From contig PBCX01000017.1 in assembly GCA_002718035.1 (NCBI GenBank), forward strand, positions 1 through 38,749: DNA of 38,749 nucleotides, in the 5' to 3' direction. Below are positions 18,705-28,531 of the stretch, piece by piece (the stretch's first letter is position 1; each line of letters starts with the position of its first letter). The notes beneath the pieces are model-generated. The model saw only the letters and a program-made list of their open reading frames with translations, was not told the DNA's origin and searched no databases. The position numbers and the translations under genes were made by a program. The DNA comes from Flavobacteriales bacterium. GTDB lineage: Bacteria > Bacteroidota > Bacteroidia > Flavobacteriales > TMED113.

Positions 18705-19930
18705 AACTATTATTTTTTTTACTCCCGCTTTTAATTATTGCACAAACTCCGTGTTTAGATGCTGTTGCTAATGCTTCAGGTTTATTAGGAGAATATATTC
18801 CTCAATGCGATGAAGATGGGTCATATACTCCTTTGCAATGCTGGTCAAGTACTGGTTATTGTTGGTGTGTTGATCAAGATGGGAACGAAATACCTGGAAC
18901 CTCCTTAGGTCCTGGCCAAGGAATCCCTGAATGTAATGAACAAATTGATTCTTTAAATGTTCTTTTTATTGGTAATAGTTATACTTTTTTTAATAATTTA
19001 CCTGATCTAGTTTCTTCAATTGCAGCTTCCATGGGAGATTATTTAAGTACCGACGGTAGTTTAATAGGCGGCGCGACATTACAATCTCACTCTGCAAACA
19101 ATAATACAATTGAATTAATTTCTAATGGAAACTGGGATTATGTAGTTTTACAAGAACAAAGTCAGTTCCCTTCATTTCCTTTATGGCAAGTAGAGCAAGA
19201 TGTTTTTCCATATGCCGTTGAATTGAATCAGTTGATTAAAGATTATAATGATTGTGGGGAAACTGTTTTTTTTATGACTTGGGGAAGAGAAAATGGAGAT
19301 GTAGGAAATTGTTCTAATTGGCCTCCGGTATGTACATATGAAGGAATGGATGACTTATTAAGGGAGAGATATATTATGATGGCTAATTATAATAACGCAT
19401 TGCTGTCTCCGGTAGGAGCTGTATGGAGATATATAAGAGAGTTTAATAAATTTGGACAATATGAAGTTGATTTATACAGCCCTGATGGAAGCCACCCATC
19501 TGTTATGGGTTCATATGTTGCTGCAATTTGTTTTTATACAACATTATTTCAAAAAGACCCAACAGAAATTCCATGGAATGGAAATGAAGAATGGAATATT
19601 GCTGAATTAGATGCAGATTTTATCAAAGAAGTTGTAAAATATATTGTTTATGATGATCTAGATCAATGGAATATTATTTCCAATGACATTGACTCTGATG
19701 GTATTTGTAATAACATAGATAATTGTCCTCAAACATATAATCCCAATCAAGAAGACATTGATAATGATAATACTGGAGATGCGTGTGATGGTATTGGAAT
19801 TTTAGAAATACCATCAAAAAAAGAAATTATAAATACAGTCGACATCCTTGGAAGGGAAACAAAAACTAACGGCTTTTACATAGAAATTTATAATGATGGA
19901 ACTGTAAAAAAGAAGTTAAAGTTAGATTAA
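18692..19930 (+). CDS. Thyroglobulin type-1 domain + SGNH-like hydrolase + TSP3-like repeats + T9SS-like C-terminus
   Basis: [65 protein letters not shown]...[63 protein letters not shown]. Confidence 0.85.
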   Translation: MAKMKLLFFLLPLLIIAQTPCLDAVANASGLLGEYIPQCDEDGSYTPLQCWSSTGYCWCVDQDGNEIPGTSLGPGQGIPECNEQIDSLNVLFIGNSYTFFNNLPDLVSSIAASMGDYLSTDGSLIGGATLQSHSANNNTIELISNGNWDYVVLQEQSQFPSFPLWQVEQDVFPYAVELNQLIKDYNDCGETVFFMTWGRENGDVGNCSNWPPVCTYEGMDDLLRERYIMMANYNNALLSPVGAVWRYIREFNKFGQYEVDLYSPDGSHPSVMGSYVAAICFYTTLFQKDPTEIPWNGNEEWNIAELDADFIKEVVKYIVYDDLDQWNIISNDIDSDGICNNIDNCPQTYNPNQEDIDNDNTGDACDGIGILEIPSKKEIINTVDILGRETKTNGFYIEIYNDGTVKKKLKLD

Positions 19931-20578
19931 CTTTAATATACTTTTATTATTAATAATATTATTGCCTGACATATTTGATTTTGCATAAAGTATCATGGCT
20001 TTCGCTACTTGTTCAGCATTTATAGGTTTTACATTTGGTGGTATAATTTTAGAAAACAATGGTAAAATAATTTGACCGGTTCGTTCTCCTAATCTAAATT
20101 CATTTCTTTTTCCTAGTAATAAAGAAGGACGTAAGACAATAAAAGAATTTAAGTTTAATTTATTTATTTCATGTTCTATCTCTCCTTTTAGTTTAAGATA
20201 AAAATTGGAACTTTTGGAATTTGCTCCGCTAGAAGAAATAAGAATAAATTTATTTACGTTGTTAAGTTTACAAGACTTAGCTATGTTGAAATTTATGTCA
20301 AAATCAATTTCTCGGTACTTATCTTTATTATTTTGAACCTTTGCTTTTGTTGTTCCAATAGATGAAAAAACTATTGAGCAATTTTTAACAGAATTATCAA
20401 TTTGAATTTTATTAGAAAAATTAATTATTTGATTACTTAATTTTTTGTGATTTATATTTAAAGGCCTTCTACTAACTACTACTATTTGTTCAAATGAAGA
20501 GTCAGACAATAAATAATTTATTAGTAAGCCACCAATGAGGCCTGTAGAACCAAATACTACAACCTTTTTATTTTTCAT
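19922..20578 (-). CDS. NAD(P)H-binding Rossmann oxidoreductase (HTATIP2-like)
   Basis: [60 protein letters not shown]; overlaps the 3' end of 18692-19930. Confidence 0.8.
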   Translation of the reverse strand: MKNKKVVVFGSTGLIGGLLINYLLSDSSFEQIVVVSRRPLNINHKKLSNQIINFSNKIQIDNSVKNCSIVFSSIGTTKAKVQNNKDKYREIDFDINFNIAKSCKLNNVNKFILISSSGANSKSSNFYLKLKGEIEHEINKLNLNSFIVLRPSLLLGKRNEFRLGERTGQIILPLFSKIIPPNVKPINAEQVAKAMILYAKSNMSGNNIINNKSILKLI

Positions 20579-20673
20579 ATTTTTTTTTTAAAAGCAATTA
20601 TTATTAAATTTTTCATTATGATATGATAATAACCAACATTATTTAATTATTCCATACTTTACGAAAACCTAAC

Positions 20674-20681
20674 TATATTTG
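20674..20681 (+). promoter_or_regulatory. -7-like box TATATTTG upstream of 20705
   Basis: Matches TAnnTTTG. Confidence 0.4.
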
Positions 20682-20704
20682 AATAATTATATATATTTAA
20701 CAAT

Positions 20705-21136
20705 ATGCAAAATTTAATACTATTATTATTATTTCCACTATTTTCATTTTCACAATTAGACTATAATAAATATGTTACAAGTAATCATATTGAAAAAATG
20801 ACATGGAATTCAGAAAAAAATCATTATCAGGTTAATGATCAAATGTATAGAAGATATGTAATTTATCCTGAAGCTGATCAGTACTCATTTAATTTTAATT
20901 ACGGAGAGTCCGAAGGTGTTTTCGAATGGGAATTTATTGGAAAAGATGAATTAAACATGGATAAATATATTAATAGTAATGGCGAAAAAATTATTATTAA
21001 TCATGAAGAAAAAGAAATTTGGATCTTTTTAAATTACGATAAAGAAATTAATAGATATTTAAATATAAAGGTACTTTCAAATATTGACTTCCATGTGAAA
21101 AAAGTTGATTATATACCTCAAACCAAAAGAAATTAG
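20705..21136 (+). CDS. Secreted hypothetical protein
   Basis: Signal peptide MQNLILLLLFPLFSFSQ. Confidence 0.55.
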   Translation: MQNLILLLLFPLFSFSQLDYNKYVTSNHIEKMTWNSEKNHYQVNDQMYRRYVIYPEADQYSFNFNYGESEGVFEWEFIGKDELNMDKYINSNGEKIIINHEEKEIWIFLNYDKEINRYLNIKVLSNIDFHVKKVDYIPQTKRN

Positions 21137-21140
21137 ATAA

Positions 21141-22592
21141 ATGAAGTTATATTTTTTTATAATTATTTTTATACCAATTCTTTCTTTTTGTCAGGCCTTT
21201 AAGTCAAATTTACCAATAATTGTAATAAACACATTTGGAAATGAGGTCTTGGATGATCCAAGAATCATTGCTAACATGGGAGTAATTGATAATACTAATA
21301 CTGAAAATAATTTAAGTGATTTACACAATAATTATTCAGGACAAATAAGTATTGAGCTGAGAGGAAGCTCATCACAACAATTATTTCCAAAAAAATCTTA
21401 TAGTTTTGAAACACAAGATTATAATGGTGAAAATAATAATGTCTCAATTCTTGATTTACCTGAAGAAAATGATTGGGTATTATATGGAGCATATTCAGAT
21501 AAAACATTTTTAAGGAATAGTTTAACTTATCACCTTTCAAAACAAATGGATCATTATGCTCCAAGAACAAAGCATTGTGAGCTGTTTTTAAATGATGAAT
21601 ATCAGGGTTTATACTTACTTGTAGAGAAAATAAAAAGAGATAAAAATAGAGTTGATATTGAAAAAAATGAAAAAAATGATATTACAGGAGGTTATATAAT
21701 CAAAATTGATAAATTAACTGATGCGCCAATTAATTCCTCATGGTGCTCAGACTTTACAAATTTTAACAATGATCAAGTTTGTTTTCAATATCATTATCCA
21801 AAGGCAGATGAAATTACAGAATCTCAAAAATTATATATTAAAGATTATATGAACAATATAAATTCAATAATTAAAGAAATGTCTATTAATCAAACTCCGA
21901 TTGATTCAGTAGAAAATATAAATTTCACATCATTTTTAGATTACTTAATTATAAGTGAATTAACTAAAAATGTAGATGCTTATCGTTTAAGTACTTTTTT
22001 ATATAAAGACAGCGATTTAAATGATGGCCTTTTAACTATGGGGCCTGTTTGGGATTATAATTTATCTCTTGGTAATGTTGATTTTTGTAAGTCATCAGAA
22101 ATTAGTGAATGGGTTTTAGAAAAAGAAACCGCATGTAGATCTAGTATTCCAAGCTATTGGTATGATCTATTACAAAATGACTCTTTTAGTATTGCTTTAT
22201 CAAATAGATGGTTTGAGTTAAGAGAAAACGTATTAAGTTTTGATGAAATATTTGAATACATTGATTTAAATAGTAATTATATCAAAGGTGCCCAAGAAAG
22301 AAACTTTGAGTTATGGAATATCATGAATGAATATGTTTGGCCAAACTACCAACTTGGAGATAGTTTTGAAAGTGAGGTGGATTATTTAAAGTATTGGATT
22401 TATCATAGAATTAATTGGATAGAGGATAATATTAGTGACTTTAGATTGATTTTTCCAGACTGTAGTTCTAGTCAAAAAAAATTATTAAAAAAAGTCAATC
22501 AGTTAGGACAAGTAATCAATAATATAAATAATGAAATTGTATTCTATATTTATGATAACGGTTGCGTAGAGTCAAAGTTTGTTACAGATTAA
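21141..22592 (+). CDS. CotH-family kinase-like secreted protein with T9SS-like C-terminus
   Basis: ISIELRGSSSQQLFPKKSYSFETQ...WVLYGAYSDKTFLRNSLTYHL...CELFLNDEYQGLYLLVEKIKRDKNRVDI...KNVDAYR...GPVWDYNLSLGN; C-term KKVNQLGQ...YIYDNGCVESKF. Confidence 0.88.
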   Translation: MKLYFFIIIFIPILSFCQAFKSNLPIIVINTFGNEVLDDPRIIANMGVIDNTNTENNLSDLHNNYSGQISIELRGSSSQQLFPKKSYSFETQDYNGENNNVSILDLPEENDWVLYGAYSDKTFLRNSLTYHLSKQMDHYAPRTKHCELFLNDEYQGLYLLVEKIKRDKNRVDIEKNEKNDITGGYIIKIDKLTDAPINSSWCSDFTNFNNDQVCFQYHYPKADEITESQKLYIKDYMNNINSIIKEMSINQTPIDSVENINFTSFLDYLIISELTKNVDAYRLSTFLYKDSDLNDGLLTMGPVWDYNLSLGNVDFCKSSEISEWVLEKETACRSSIPSYWYDLLQNDSFSIALSNRWFELRENVLSFDEIFEYIDLNSNYIKGAQERNFELWNIMNEYVWPNYQLGDSFESEVDYLKYWIYHRINWIEDNISDFRLIFPDCSSSQKKLLKKVNQLGQVINNINNEIVFYIYDNGCVESKFVTD

Positions 22593-23268
22593 TTATTTTT
22601 TCAAATTTAATTTCAAATCCAGGAAAGTAGTTAAATTTATTTATATTGTTTAAACTCCAGTCACTATTAACAAATAACAATAATCTTATTAGGTTTTTTT
22701 TCTTTAAATAAAAGTTAATTGAATAATTTAAACAAGAGGCCTTTTCTAAACTAGCTAAACTACCATTATCTTCCGAAGACGTTAGCCCTCCTAGTGAATT
22801 TAACTCAGTATTTAAAATATTTCCTTTTTTGTAAATCAAAGGGTATAACCTAAATTTTAAAATTATAGAATTAGAAATTACCTTCGATATTTTTTTCTCA
22901 ATTTCAAAAGAAAAATTAATATCAAATGATAAAATATTTGGGATTTTAGTGGTGAAATTAATATTTCCAATCTCTTCAATATTTTCATCTATTGTTATTT
23001 TTTTTGCTATTGCATTACTTAGAATAATACTGGTAGTATATCTTAATGATGAATTTTTGCTAATACTTTTTTTATAAAATGTATTAAAATTAAATACTAA
23101 CCCTTCTCTGCTATATTTATATTGATTAAGAAATAAGTTGCCAGTATAATATTTAATTCCAACTTCAGTTGAGTATTTTAGGTCTTTAGAGCTAAACAAA
23201 GGTTTATTAATTTCATTTTGTGATATTGATATAATAGGAATTAATAATATGTATAAAAGTAATTTCAT
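22582..23268 (-). CDS. Secreted/outer-membrane hypothetical protein
   Basis: Signal peptide MKLLLYILLIPIISISQ; alternating strand pattern; overlaps the CotH 3' end by 11 nt. Confidence 0.55.
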   Translation of the reverse strand: MKLLLYILLIPIISISQNEINKPLFSSKDLKYSTEVGIKYYTGNLFLNQYKYSREGLVFNFNTFYKKSISKNSSLRYTTSIILSNAIAKKITIDENIEEIGNINFTTKIPNILSFDINFSFEIEKKISKVISNSIILKFRLYPLIYKKGNILNTELNSLGGLTSSEDNGSLASLEKASCLNYSINFYLKKKNLIRLLLFVNSDWSLNNINKFNYFPGFEIKFEKIINL

Positions 23269-23384
23269 TTAATAAATATTAAATATAATTTTTAATTGAC
23301 TTACAAAAAATAAATTTTAAATACTTTATTTAAAATCAATATTGTTTAATCTCAATTAATATTATATTGTGAAAAATTTTTAAA

Positions 23385-23894
23385 ATGAAAAATTACTTTT
23401 GTTTATTCACAATATTTACTCTTTTATTTATTTTTAGTTCATGTGAAAAAGAAGATGACCACAATCACGACCATGAGTCTATTCAGGGTTGCACCGACTC
23501 ACTAGCTTGCAATTATAATGAGAATGCTACGGATGATGACAACTCTTGTACATATCCTGAAGCTGGTTATGATTGTGATGGAAATGTTCTTGCACTTATC
23601 CACACTATTTTTGCGGGTAACTTTTATTATGACCCCGCTAATATTACAATTAATGTTGGGGATCAAGTAAGATGGATAAATGATGGAGGTTTTCATGATG
23701 TTAATGGTGAAATAAATTCAATGACAAACACATCATTTGAAAATCCTGAATCATTTAATTCCCCGATTGTTTCTGATGTGGGTGCCGTTATATATACCCA
23801 TACCTTTAATTTAACTGGTGTGTATAATTATGATTGTTCAGTTGGTGGACATGCTCAAAGCGGTATGGTTGGCACAATAATAGTTGAAGATTAA
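23385..23894 (+). CDS. Cupredoxin (plastocyanin-like) lipoprotein with His-rich N-terminus
   Basis: Lipobox SSCEKEDDHNHDHE; GCTDSLACNYNENATDDDNSCTYP; ligands in 'DGGFHDVNG' and 'YDCSVGGHAQSGM'. Confidence 0.8.
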   Translation: MKNYFCLFTIFTLLFIFSSCEKEDDHNHDHESIQGCTDSLACNYNENATDDDNSCTYPEAGYDCDGNVLALIHTIFAGNFYYDPANITINVGDQVRWINDGGFHDVNGEINSMTNTSFENPESFNSPIVSDVGAVIYTHTFNLTGVYNYDCSVGGHAQSGMVGTIIVED

Positions 23895-23931
23895 TAAATA
23901 TTTATTATATAGCTTTAATTAACAATAAGCC

Positions 23932-24825
23932 ATGAAATATTTTTTAGTAATATTTATTATTCCTCTAATTTCTTTTTCTCAATATCTATTCTCAGACAAT
24001 TACCCTGTCAATACTTATCAAATGTTTTTTAAAAAAAATATTTTTTCTGAACCAGGGCTTAACGATATAGTTTCTGATCATAAAAAAATAGCAATTTTAC
24101 CTGTGTCTGTTTCATACAATATAAATAACAGAGAGAAGAGAAAAGAAACTTTTTCCACTTATGATATTAAGGAAATGGAAATAGAGTGCTCACAGGCTTT
24201 TTTTATAGACTTTTACTCCAAAATTTCAGATTCTTTTAAGGAGATTAATAATACAATATCAAAATCTCAAAATAAAAAAAAGATAACAATTGATGAAGAT
24301 GGGTATGTTCCGCAAACTCAAAGAGACAGATTTATTGCAATAAATAACAGAGAAAAAAATTTAATTAGTTTTATAAAAAGACCAAAAGTAGATCTCCTTA
24401 ATTCTACTCAAACAATTAATAAGCTAAATAATAACAATATAAATATCCAAGATATTATAGAGCATTCACCAGAAAAATTGTGTAAAATTTTAAACGTAGA
24501 TGCAATAATATACATCAATATTGATAGCTCAAAAATTATAAGATTATCATCTTTTGGAATAAAAGATGAAAAAAAAAGTATAACCTATCAAAGATCGTTC
24601 AATAATACTGCAACTGATATTTTTTTAATAGGAACATCAATTGTAGATGAAATAAAAGGAGCAAAGTTTGTAGAAGCTTCAATCTCTATTTATAATAATA
24701 ATGGCATGTTATTTTGGGCATATAAAGATGATATTTCTTCTAGATATTTTAGAAATCATACAGATATTGTTGAACATATTTTTTCAAATAATTTAATAGA
24801 TAGATTTCCTTATTTAGTAAAATAA
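23932..24825 (+). CDS. Secreted hypothetical protein
   Basis: Signal peptide MKYFLVIFIIPLISFSQ; 297 aa. Confidence 0.55.
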   Translation: MKYFLVIFIIPLISFSQYLFSDNYPVNTYQMFFKKNIFSEPGLNDIVSDHKKIAILPVSVSYNINNREKRKETFSTYDIKEMEIECSQAFFIDFYSKISDSFKEINNTISKSQNKKKITIDEDGYVPQTQRDRFIAINNREKNLISFIKRPKVDLLNSTQTINKLNNNNINIQDIIEHSPEKLCKILNVDAIIYINIDSSKIIRLSSFGIKDEKKSITYQRSFNNTATDIFLIGTSIVDEIKGAKFVEASISIYNNNGMLFWAYKDDISSRYFRNHTDIVEHIFSNNLIDRFPYLVK

Positions 24826-24836
24826 ATCATAAAAAA

Positions 24837-25010
24837 TTGAAAAGAAAAGATAAATTAAAATTGGGAATATTTGTTGTAGCAGTTATAATTCCTTTTGGAG
24901 TTATGACTTTACTAGTATATTATTCTATAAGATATTTTTTATTTAAAAAACCTTTCACTCAAGAGCTCGAATTAATCAAAGGATTATTAAAAAAATTTAC
25001 TAAAAAATAA
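24837..25010 (+). CDS. Small membrane protein (57 aa, TTG start), absent from the ORF track
   Basis: Hand translation: (M)KRKDKLKLGIFVVAVIIPFGVMTLLVYYSIRYFLFKKPFTQELELIKGLLKKFTKK*; one TM segment, charged ends. Confidence 0.4.
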   Translation: MKRKDKLKLGIFVVAVIIPFGVMTLLVYYSIRYFLFKKPFTQELELIKGLLKKFTKK

Positions 25011-25019
25011 TTTTCATTG

Positions 25020-25256
25020 TTAAATAAGCCTTTCTATATATTTTGCAGTATCCAAAATAGTTTTTTCAAAAGGAATATGGCTCCAATTAAATATTTTCGT
25101 TGTTTTTGAAATATCGCTTTTTATTTCTTTGTACTTAGAAAAATCTCGCAATGAACCCTTAACGACGTAATCATTTTTAAGTAATTCTACTGCACAGTGT
25201 AGACCAATATAACCAGAAATGCCTGTCAGTAAAACTTTATTTTTTATTTTTTTCAT
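25020..25256 (-). pseudogene. NAD-dependent epimerase/SDR remnant with large internal deletion
   Basis: N-term Rossmann KVLLTGISGYIGLHCAVELLKNDYVVKGSLRD joined in frame to an SDR-like C-terminal end FNWSHIPFEKTILDTAKYIERL; 78 aa in total. Confidence 0.65.
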
Positions 25257-25332
25257 ATCTTATAATAAATGTATTTTTATTTATACTCGACTTCGTTAAG
25301 TTAGTATATTAATTTATTTATATCATTCAATT

Positions 25333-26349
25333 ATGACAAAAACAATAATTATATTTTTAATAACTCAAATTGTCTTTGGTCAATGTGTAAAAGGAGTTTG
25401 TGATAATGGTGATGGGAAATATATTTTTACAAACGGTGACTATGCAGTCGGCATATTTAAAGATAGGTATTTAGTTAAAGGAAAGTATACATCTTCAACT
25501 GGCGATTGGCTAGAAGGCAGTTTTAAAGAATCGAATTTAATTGAAGGCACAAGGTTTTATAAAAAAAATGGCGCCTATGCCATTGGAACATTTAAAGATG
25601 GATTTTTAGTTAAAGGAAAGTATATATTTTCAACTGGCGATTGGGAAGAAGGTAGTTTTAAAGAATCGAATCTTGTGGAAGGAACAAGGTTTTATGAAAA
25701 AAGTGGTGGCTATGCAGTTGGAACATTTAAAGATGGATTTTTAGTTGAAGGAAAGTATACATCTTCAACTGGCGATTGGGAAGAAGGGAGTTTTAAAGAA
25801 TCGAATCTAATTGATGGCACACGTTTTCATAAACTTTCTAGTGGTCAGGAATGTTTTAATATTTTCAAAGATGGATTAATAATTCAAACAACTTGTAACA
25901 CTCAAAATTATTATAATGAAGATGATATAGTTTCTGGTCCTTATTCAAGTACAATTAACTTAAAAAAATTTGATAATAAATTAAATGCCTATTACATCAA
26001 TTTAACAATTAATAATCAAAAAGTTAAGTTTCATTTTGATACTGGCTGTAGTTCATTCACAATGAATCAAACTCAGTGGAATGAATTAAGTAAAGGATTA
26101 GACTATGAAGATTTAAAAGTGTCGGGAAAAATTGAGGCTGTAGGAGCAGAACATAATGTTAAATATTATAAAATTATAGATCCAATTATTATTGATAAAT
26201 ATTCCATAAAAAATTTAATTGTTGGTGTAACACAAATTAGATCTTATAAAAATCCTGATAAAGACAATTTAATAGGACTGGGTTTTTTTAATAAGTTTTC
26301 AAATGTTATTTGGAATATGTCAGAAGAGACAATAAAGTTATATTTTTAA
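25333..26349 (+). CDS. MORN-like repeat protein fused to a retropepsin-like aspartyl protease domain
   Basis: Repeats 'GTFKDGFLVKGKY..STGDWEEGSFKESNL.EGTRFY'; 'INNQKVKFHFDTGCSSFTMN...NLIGLGFFNKFSNVIWNMSEETIKLYF'. Confidence 0.8.
   Translation: MTKTIIIFLITQIVFGQCVKGVCDNGDGKYIFTNGDYAVGIFKDRYLVKGKYTSSTGDWLEGSFKESNLIEGTRFYKKNGAYAIGTFKDGFLVKGKYIFSTGDWEEGSFKESNLVEGTRFYEKSGGYAVGTFKDGFLVEGKYTSSTGDWEEGSFKESNLIDGTRFHKLSSGQECFNIFKDGLIIQTTCNTQNYYNEDDIVSGPYSSTINLKKFDNKLNAYYINLTINNQKVKFHFDTGCSSFTMNQTQWNELSKGLDYEDLKVSGKIEAVGAEHNVKYYKIIDPIIIDKYSIKNLIVGVTQIRSYKNPDKDNLIGLGFFNKFSNVIWNMSEETIKLYF
25480..25830 (+). repeat. In-gene tandem repeat, 135-bp (45-aa) period, about 2.6 units
   Basis: 'ggaaagtat(a)...tcaactggcgattgg' recurs at 25480, 25615 and 25750. 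Confidence 0.85.
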
Positions 26350-26351
26350 TT

Positions 26352-26999
26352 ATGAAAAAATATATATTCTTTACTTTGCTATTTTTCCTTCCATTTGGAT
26401 GTGAGGAAGATAACGATCAAGATCAAGACTTAAATCAGGATTGTCAAAATTCTAGTCGGATTTCATTTAACTTCCAAGGTTCTAGTTTTTGGGACAGCGA
26501 TTTAGGAGAATATATTACACTAGATGATATTGAAATTATTGTATGTGACACTGATTTTGTCGTTGGTGCGTCATGTAATAATGTTTTTATGGATGATATT
26601 GACATCAACCCTGATGGAACAATTGATATAAAGGCTTCTATTCAGTATCAGTGTCATCCTGTAGCCCCCGGAATGTTTAATGGAGGGTATGTATCAACAT
26701 TAGATTTTGGATTCAAAAATATTGCTTCATTTCAAAATAATATTGGTGAAGAATTAAATATATCAACAGTTGACCCTGGTACTTGGTCTAATGGCCCCCA
26801 ATTTATGTTGGGAGAAAACTGTATTTATCAAACATCTTCTGGTAATTTTGTTTTTTCAGAAATAAACCTCAACACAAATACATTTAAAGGTTCATTTTCA
26901 TTTTCATTATCTCCTCACTCATTAATTCCGGAACAATGTAATCCCGGTTTAGATAATTTATTAGTGTCTGGAGATTTTGAGTTTTTGAATTTTAATTAA
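26352..26999 (+). CDS. Acidic lipoprotein, hypothetical
   Basis: MKKYIFFTLLFFLPFGCEEDNDQDQD from ATG 26352; the track start at 26310 is probably too early. Confidence 0.6.
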   Translation: MKKYIFFTLLFFLPFGCEEDNDQDQDLNQDCQNSSRISFNFQGSSFWDSDLGEYITLDDIEIIVCDTDFVVGASCNNVFMDDIDINPDGTIDIKASIQYQCHPVAPGMFNGGYVSTLDFGFKNIASFQNNIGEELNISTVDPGTWSNGPQFMLGENCIYQTSSGNFVFSEINLNTNTFKGSFSFSLSPHSLIPEQCNPGLDNLLVSGDFEFLNFN

Positions 27000-27042
27000 A
27001 ATATATAAACTTTAATAAAAACAAAATTTAAATTTACATTAG

Positions 27043-27050
27043 TATATTTA
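27043..27050 (+). promoter_or_regulatory. -7-like box TATATTTA upstream of 27068
   Basis: One mismatch to TAnnTTTG. Confidence 0.35.
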
Positions 27051-27067
27051 CTAAAATATTTTATTGT

Positions 27068-27484
27068 ATGAAGAGAACATTTTATTTATCAACGTTACTT
27101 GTATGCGTTTTTATTTTCACATCATGTGAAAAAGATGATGATCACGACCATGATTCTAATAGTGATTCAGGAAAAGTTTGTTGCTCTGAGGGTGTTTGTT
27201 GTTCTGATGATGCCGAAGGTATGAGACTTGCTATGCAAGAAGATGGGTATGTTGAGTTAGAGGTTAATCCAATGGAAAAAATTGACTGTTATTTTGAAGA
27301 TTGGGGTAAAACGATACTGACCCCAGTCTCAGGAACATTTGAATATTATAATCAAAATGATGAGTGGGTTGCTACTATAGATTATGGAGATGGGAACTGT
27401 GACAAGTGGGCAATTAAAACTTGGGATGTCAGTCTCTTTCCTGAAAATCCAGAGGGCTCTTTAGAGTTTTCTTTGTTTGAATAA
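27068..27484 (+). CDS. His/Asp/Cys-rich lipoprotein
   Basis: TSCEKDDDHDHDSNSDSGKVCCSEGVCCSDD. Confidence 0.6.
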   Translation: MKRTFYLSTLLVCVFIFTSCEKDDDHDHDSNSDSGKVCCSEGVCCSDDAEGMRLAMQEDGYVELEVNPMEKIDCYFEDWGKTILTPVSGTFEYYNQNDEWVATIDYGDGNCDKWAIKTWDVSLFPENPEGSLEFSLFE

Positions 27485-28241
27485 TATGAAAATAAATTTC
27501 GGACTATTTTTATTTTTATTTGCAACTTACGTTTCCGCTCAAGGGGAATTAAGTTCTACAAATGAGAAAAAAAACCCTAAAAAGTGGCTGGAGTCATTGA
27601 CTTATAATCAATCCCAAGATATTGAGTTTTATAAAAATATAAAGAGTGGTACAAAATTAGGCGAATATATCACCTACGACGGAAACTCTATAAAATTAGG
27701 AGACACATTAATAATTGGAGCCCCCACATCTTCAAGTAGTTACAATGTAGGTCATGCATGGGGACAAAGTAGTAGTAGTAAAAATATTAGAACAGGATCT
27801 GCTATAGCGATTGGAAGATCTTCAAGTTATCAAACGTTTGCCACTATTCAATTGGGTCGACCTGCAGGAGTTGGTACTGTTTTAGGAGCTATAAATGGTT
27901 ACACACCCTCTATGGCAGGTTTATCTTTTATGGGAGAAAAAGTAATAGTAACTCAAATGAGAGCTAGTCATAATGGCGGAAGAAAAAAACCCCTTTATGT
28001 AAAAATATTACTCGGTGAAATCAACGGTAAAGCTTTTGGTCTAAATAAAGTTTTGACAGTATTAAATACTGAACTTGCTATTGAAATAGGGGAATTAATG
28101 TTGAAAAATAGATCTATGACTAGAAACGAGGCTATTGTTAAACTAAAAGAGGCAAAAGATTTATTGGATTTAGGTCTCATGAGTAGCGAAGAATTTGAAA
28201 AAATGAGAGAAGAGCTTAAAACTATTATTTTAGAAAAATAA
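27477..28241 (+). CDS. Secreted protein with C-terminal SHOCT-like domain
   Basis: Signal peptide; KLKEAKDLLDLGLMSSEEFEKMREELKTIILEK. Confidence 0.65.
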   Translation: MNNMKINFGLFLFLFATYVSAQGELSSTNEKKNPKKWLESLTYNQSQDIEFYKNIKSGTKLGEYITYDGNSIKLGDTLIIGAPTSSSSYNVGHAWGQSSSSKNIRTGSAIAIGRSSSYQTFATIQLGRPAGVGTVLGAINGYTPSMAGLSFMGEKVIVTQMRASHNGGRKKPLYVKILLGEINGKAFGLNKVLTVLNTELAIEIGELMLKNRSMTRNEAIVKLKEAKDLLDLGLMSSEEFEKMREELKTIILEK

Positions 28242-28271
28242 TAGTAATTTGAATTACAATTTTTAAAAATT

Positions 28272-28478
28272 ATGAATGAAAAAGTCAACAAAAACCCATT
28301 AGCTTTAGACGACAAAAATTATACAATTGAGGAATTTGCTTTGCTTATTAGAAAAAAATTTGGTGTAAATGATAATCTTCCAAATGAAATACTAGTTAGT
28401 GCATTTATTGAAAAATATCCAATGTATTCATGTAAAATAAAGAAAGATTCTAACCAAGGTGGGTGTTCTTGTTGCTAA
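28272..28478 (+). CDS. Small protein with C-terminal GGCSCC
   Basis: 68 aa; ends SNQGGCSCC*. Confidence 0.55.
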   Translation: MNEKVNKNPLALDDKNYTIEEFALLIRKKFGVNDNLPNEILVSAFIEKYPMYSCKIKKDSNQGGCSCC

Positions 28479-28531
28479 ACAAAAAAATAATACAATTAAT
28501 TTTAAACTAATTTTTGGGTTCTATTAACGAT

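Noticed and set aside
21295-21570. 91-aa minus-strand ORF inside CotH
   Set aside because: Antisense to conserved CotH motifs.
23502-23696. 64-aa minus-strand ORF inside the cupredoxin
   Set aside because: Antisense to copper-site region.
27995-28315. 106-aa minus-strand ORF across 27477-28241 and 28272-28478
   Set aside because: Antisense to a SHOCT-like C-terminus and composition typical of antisense.
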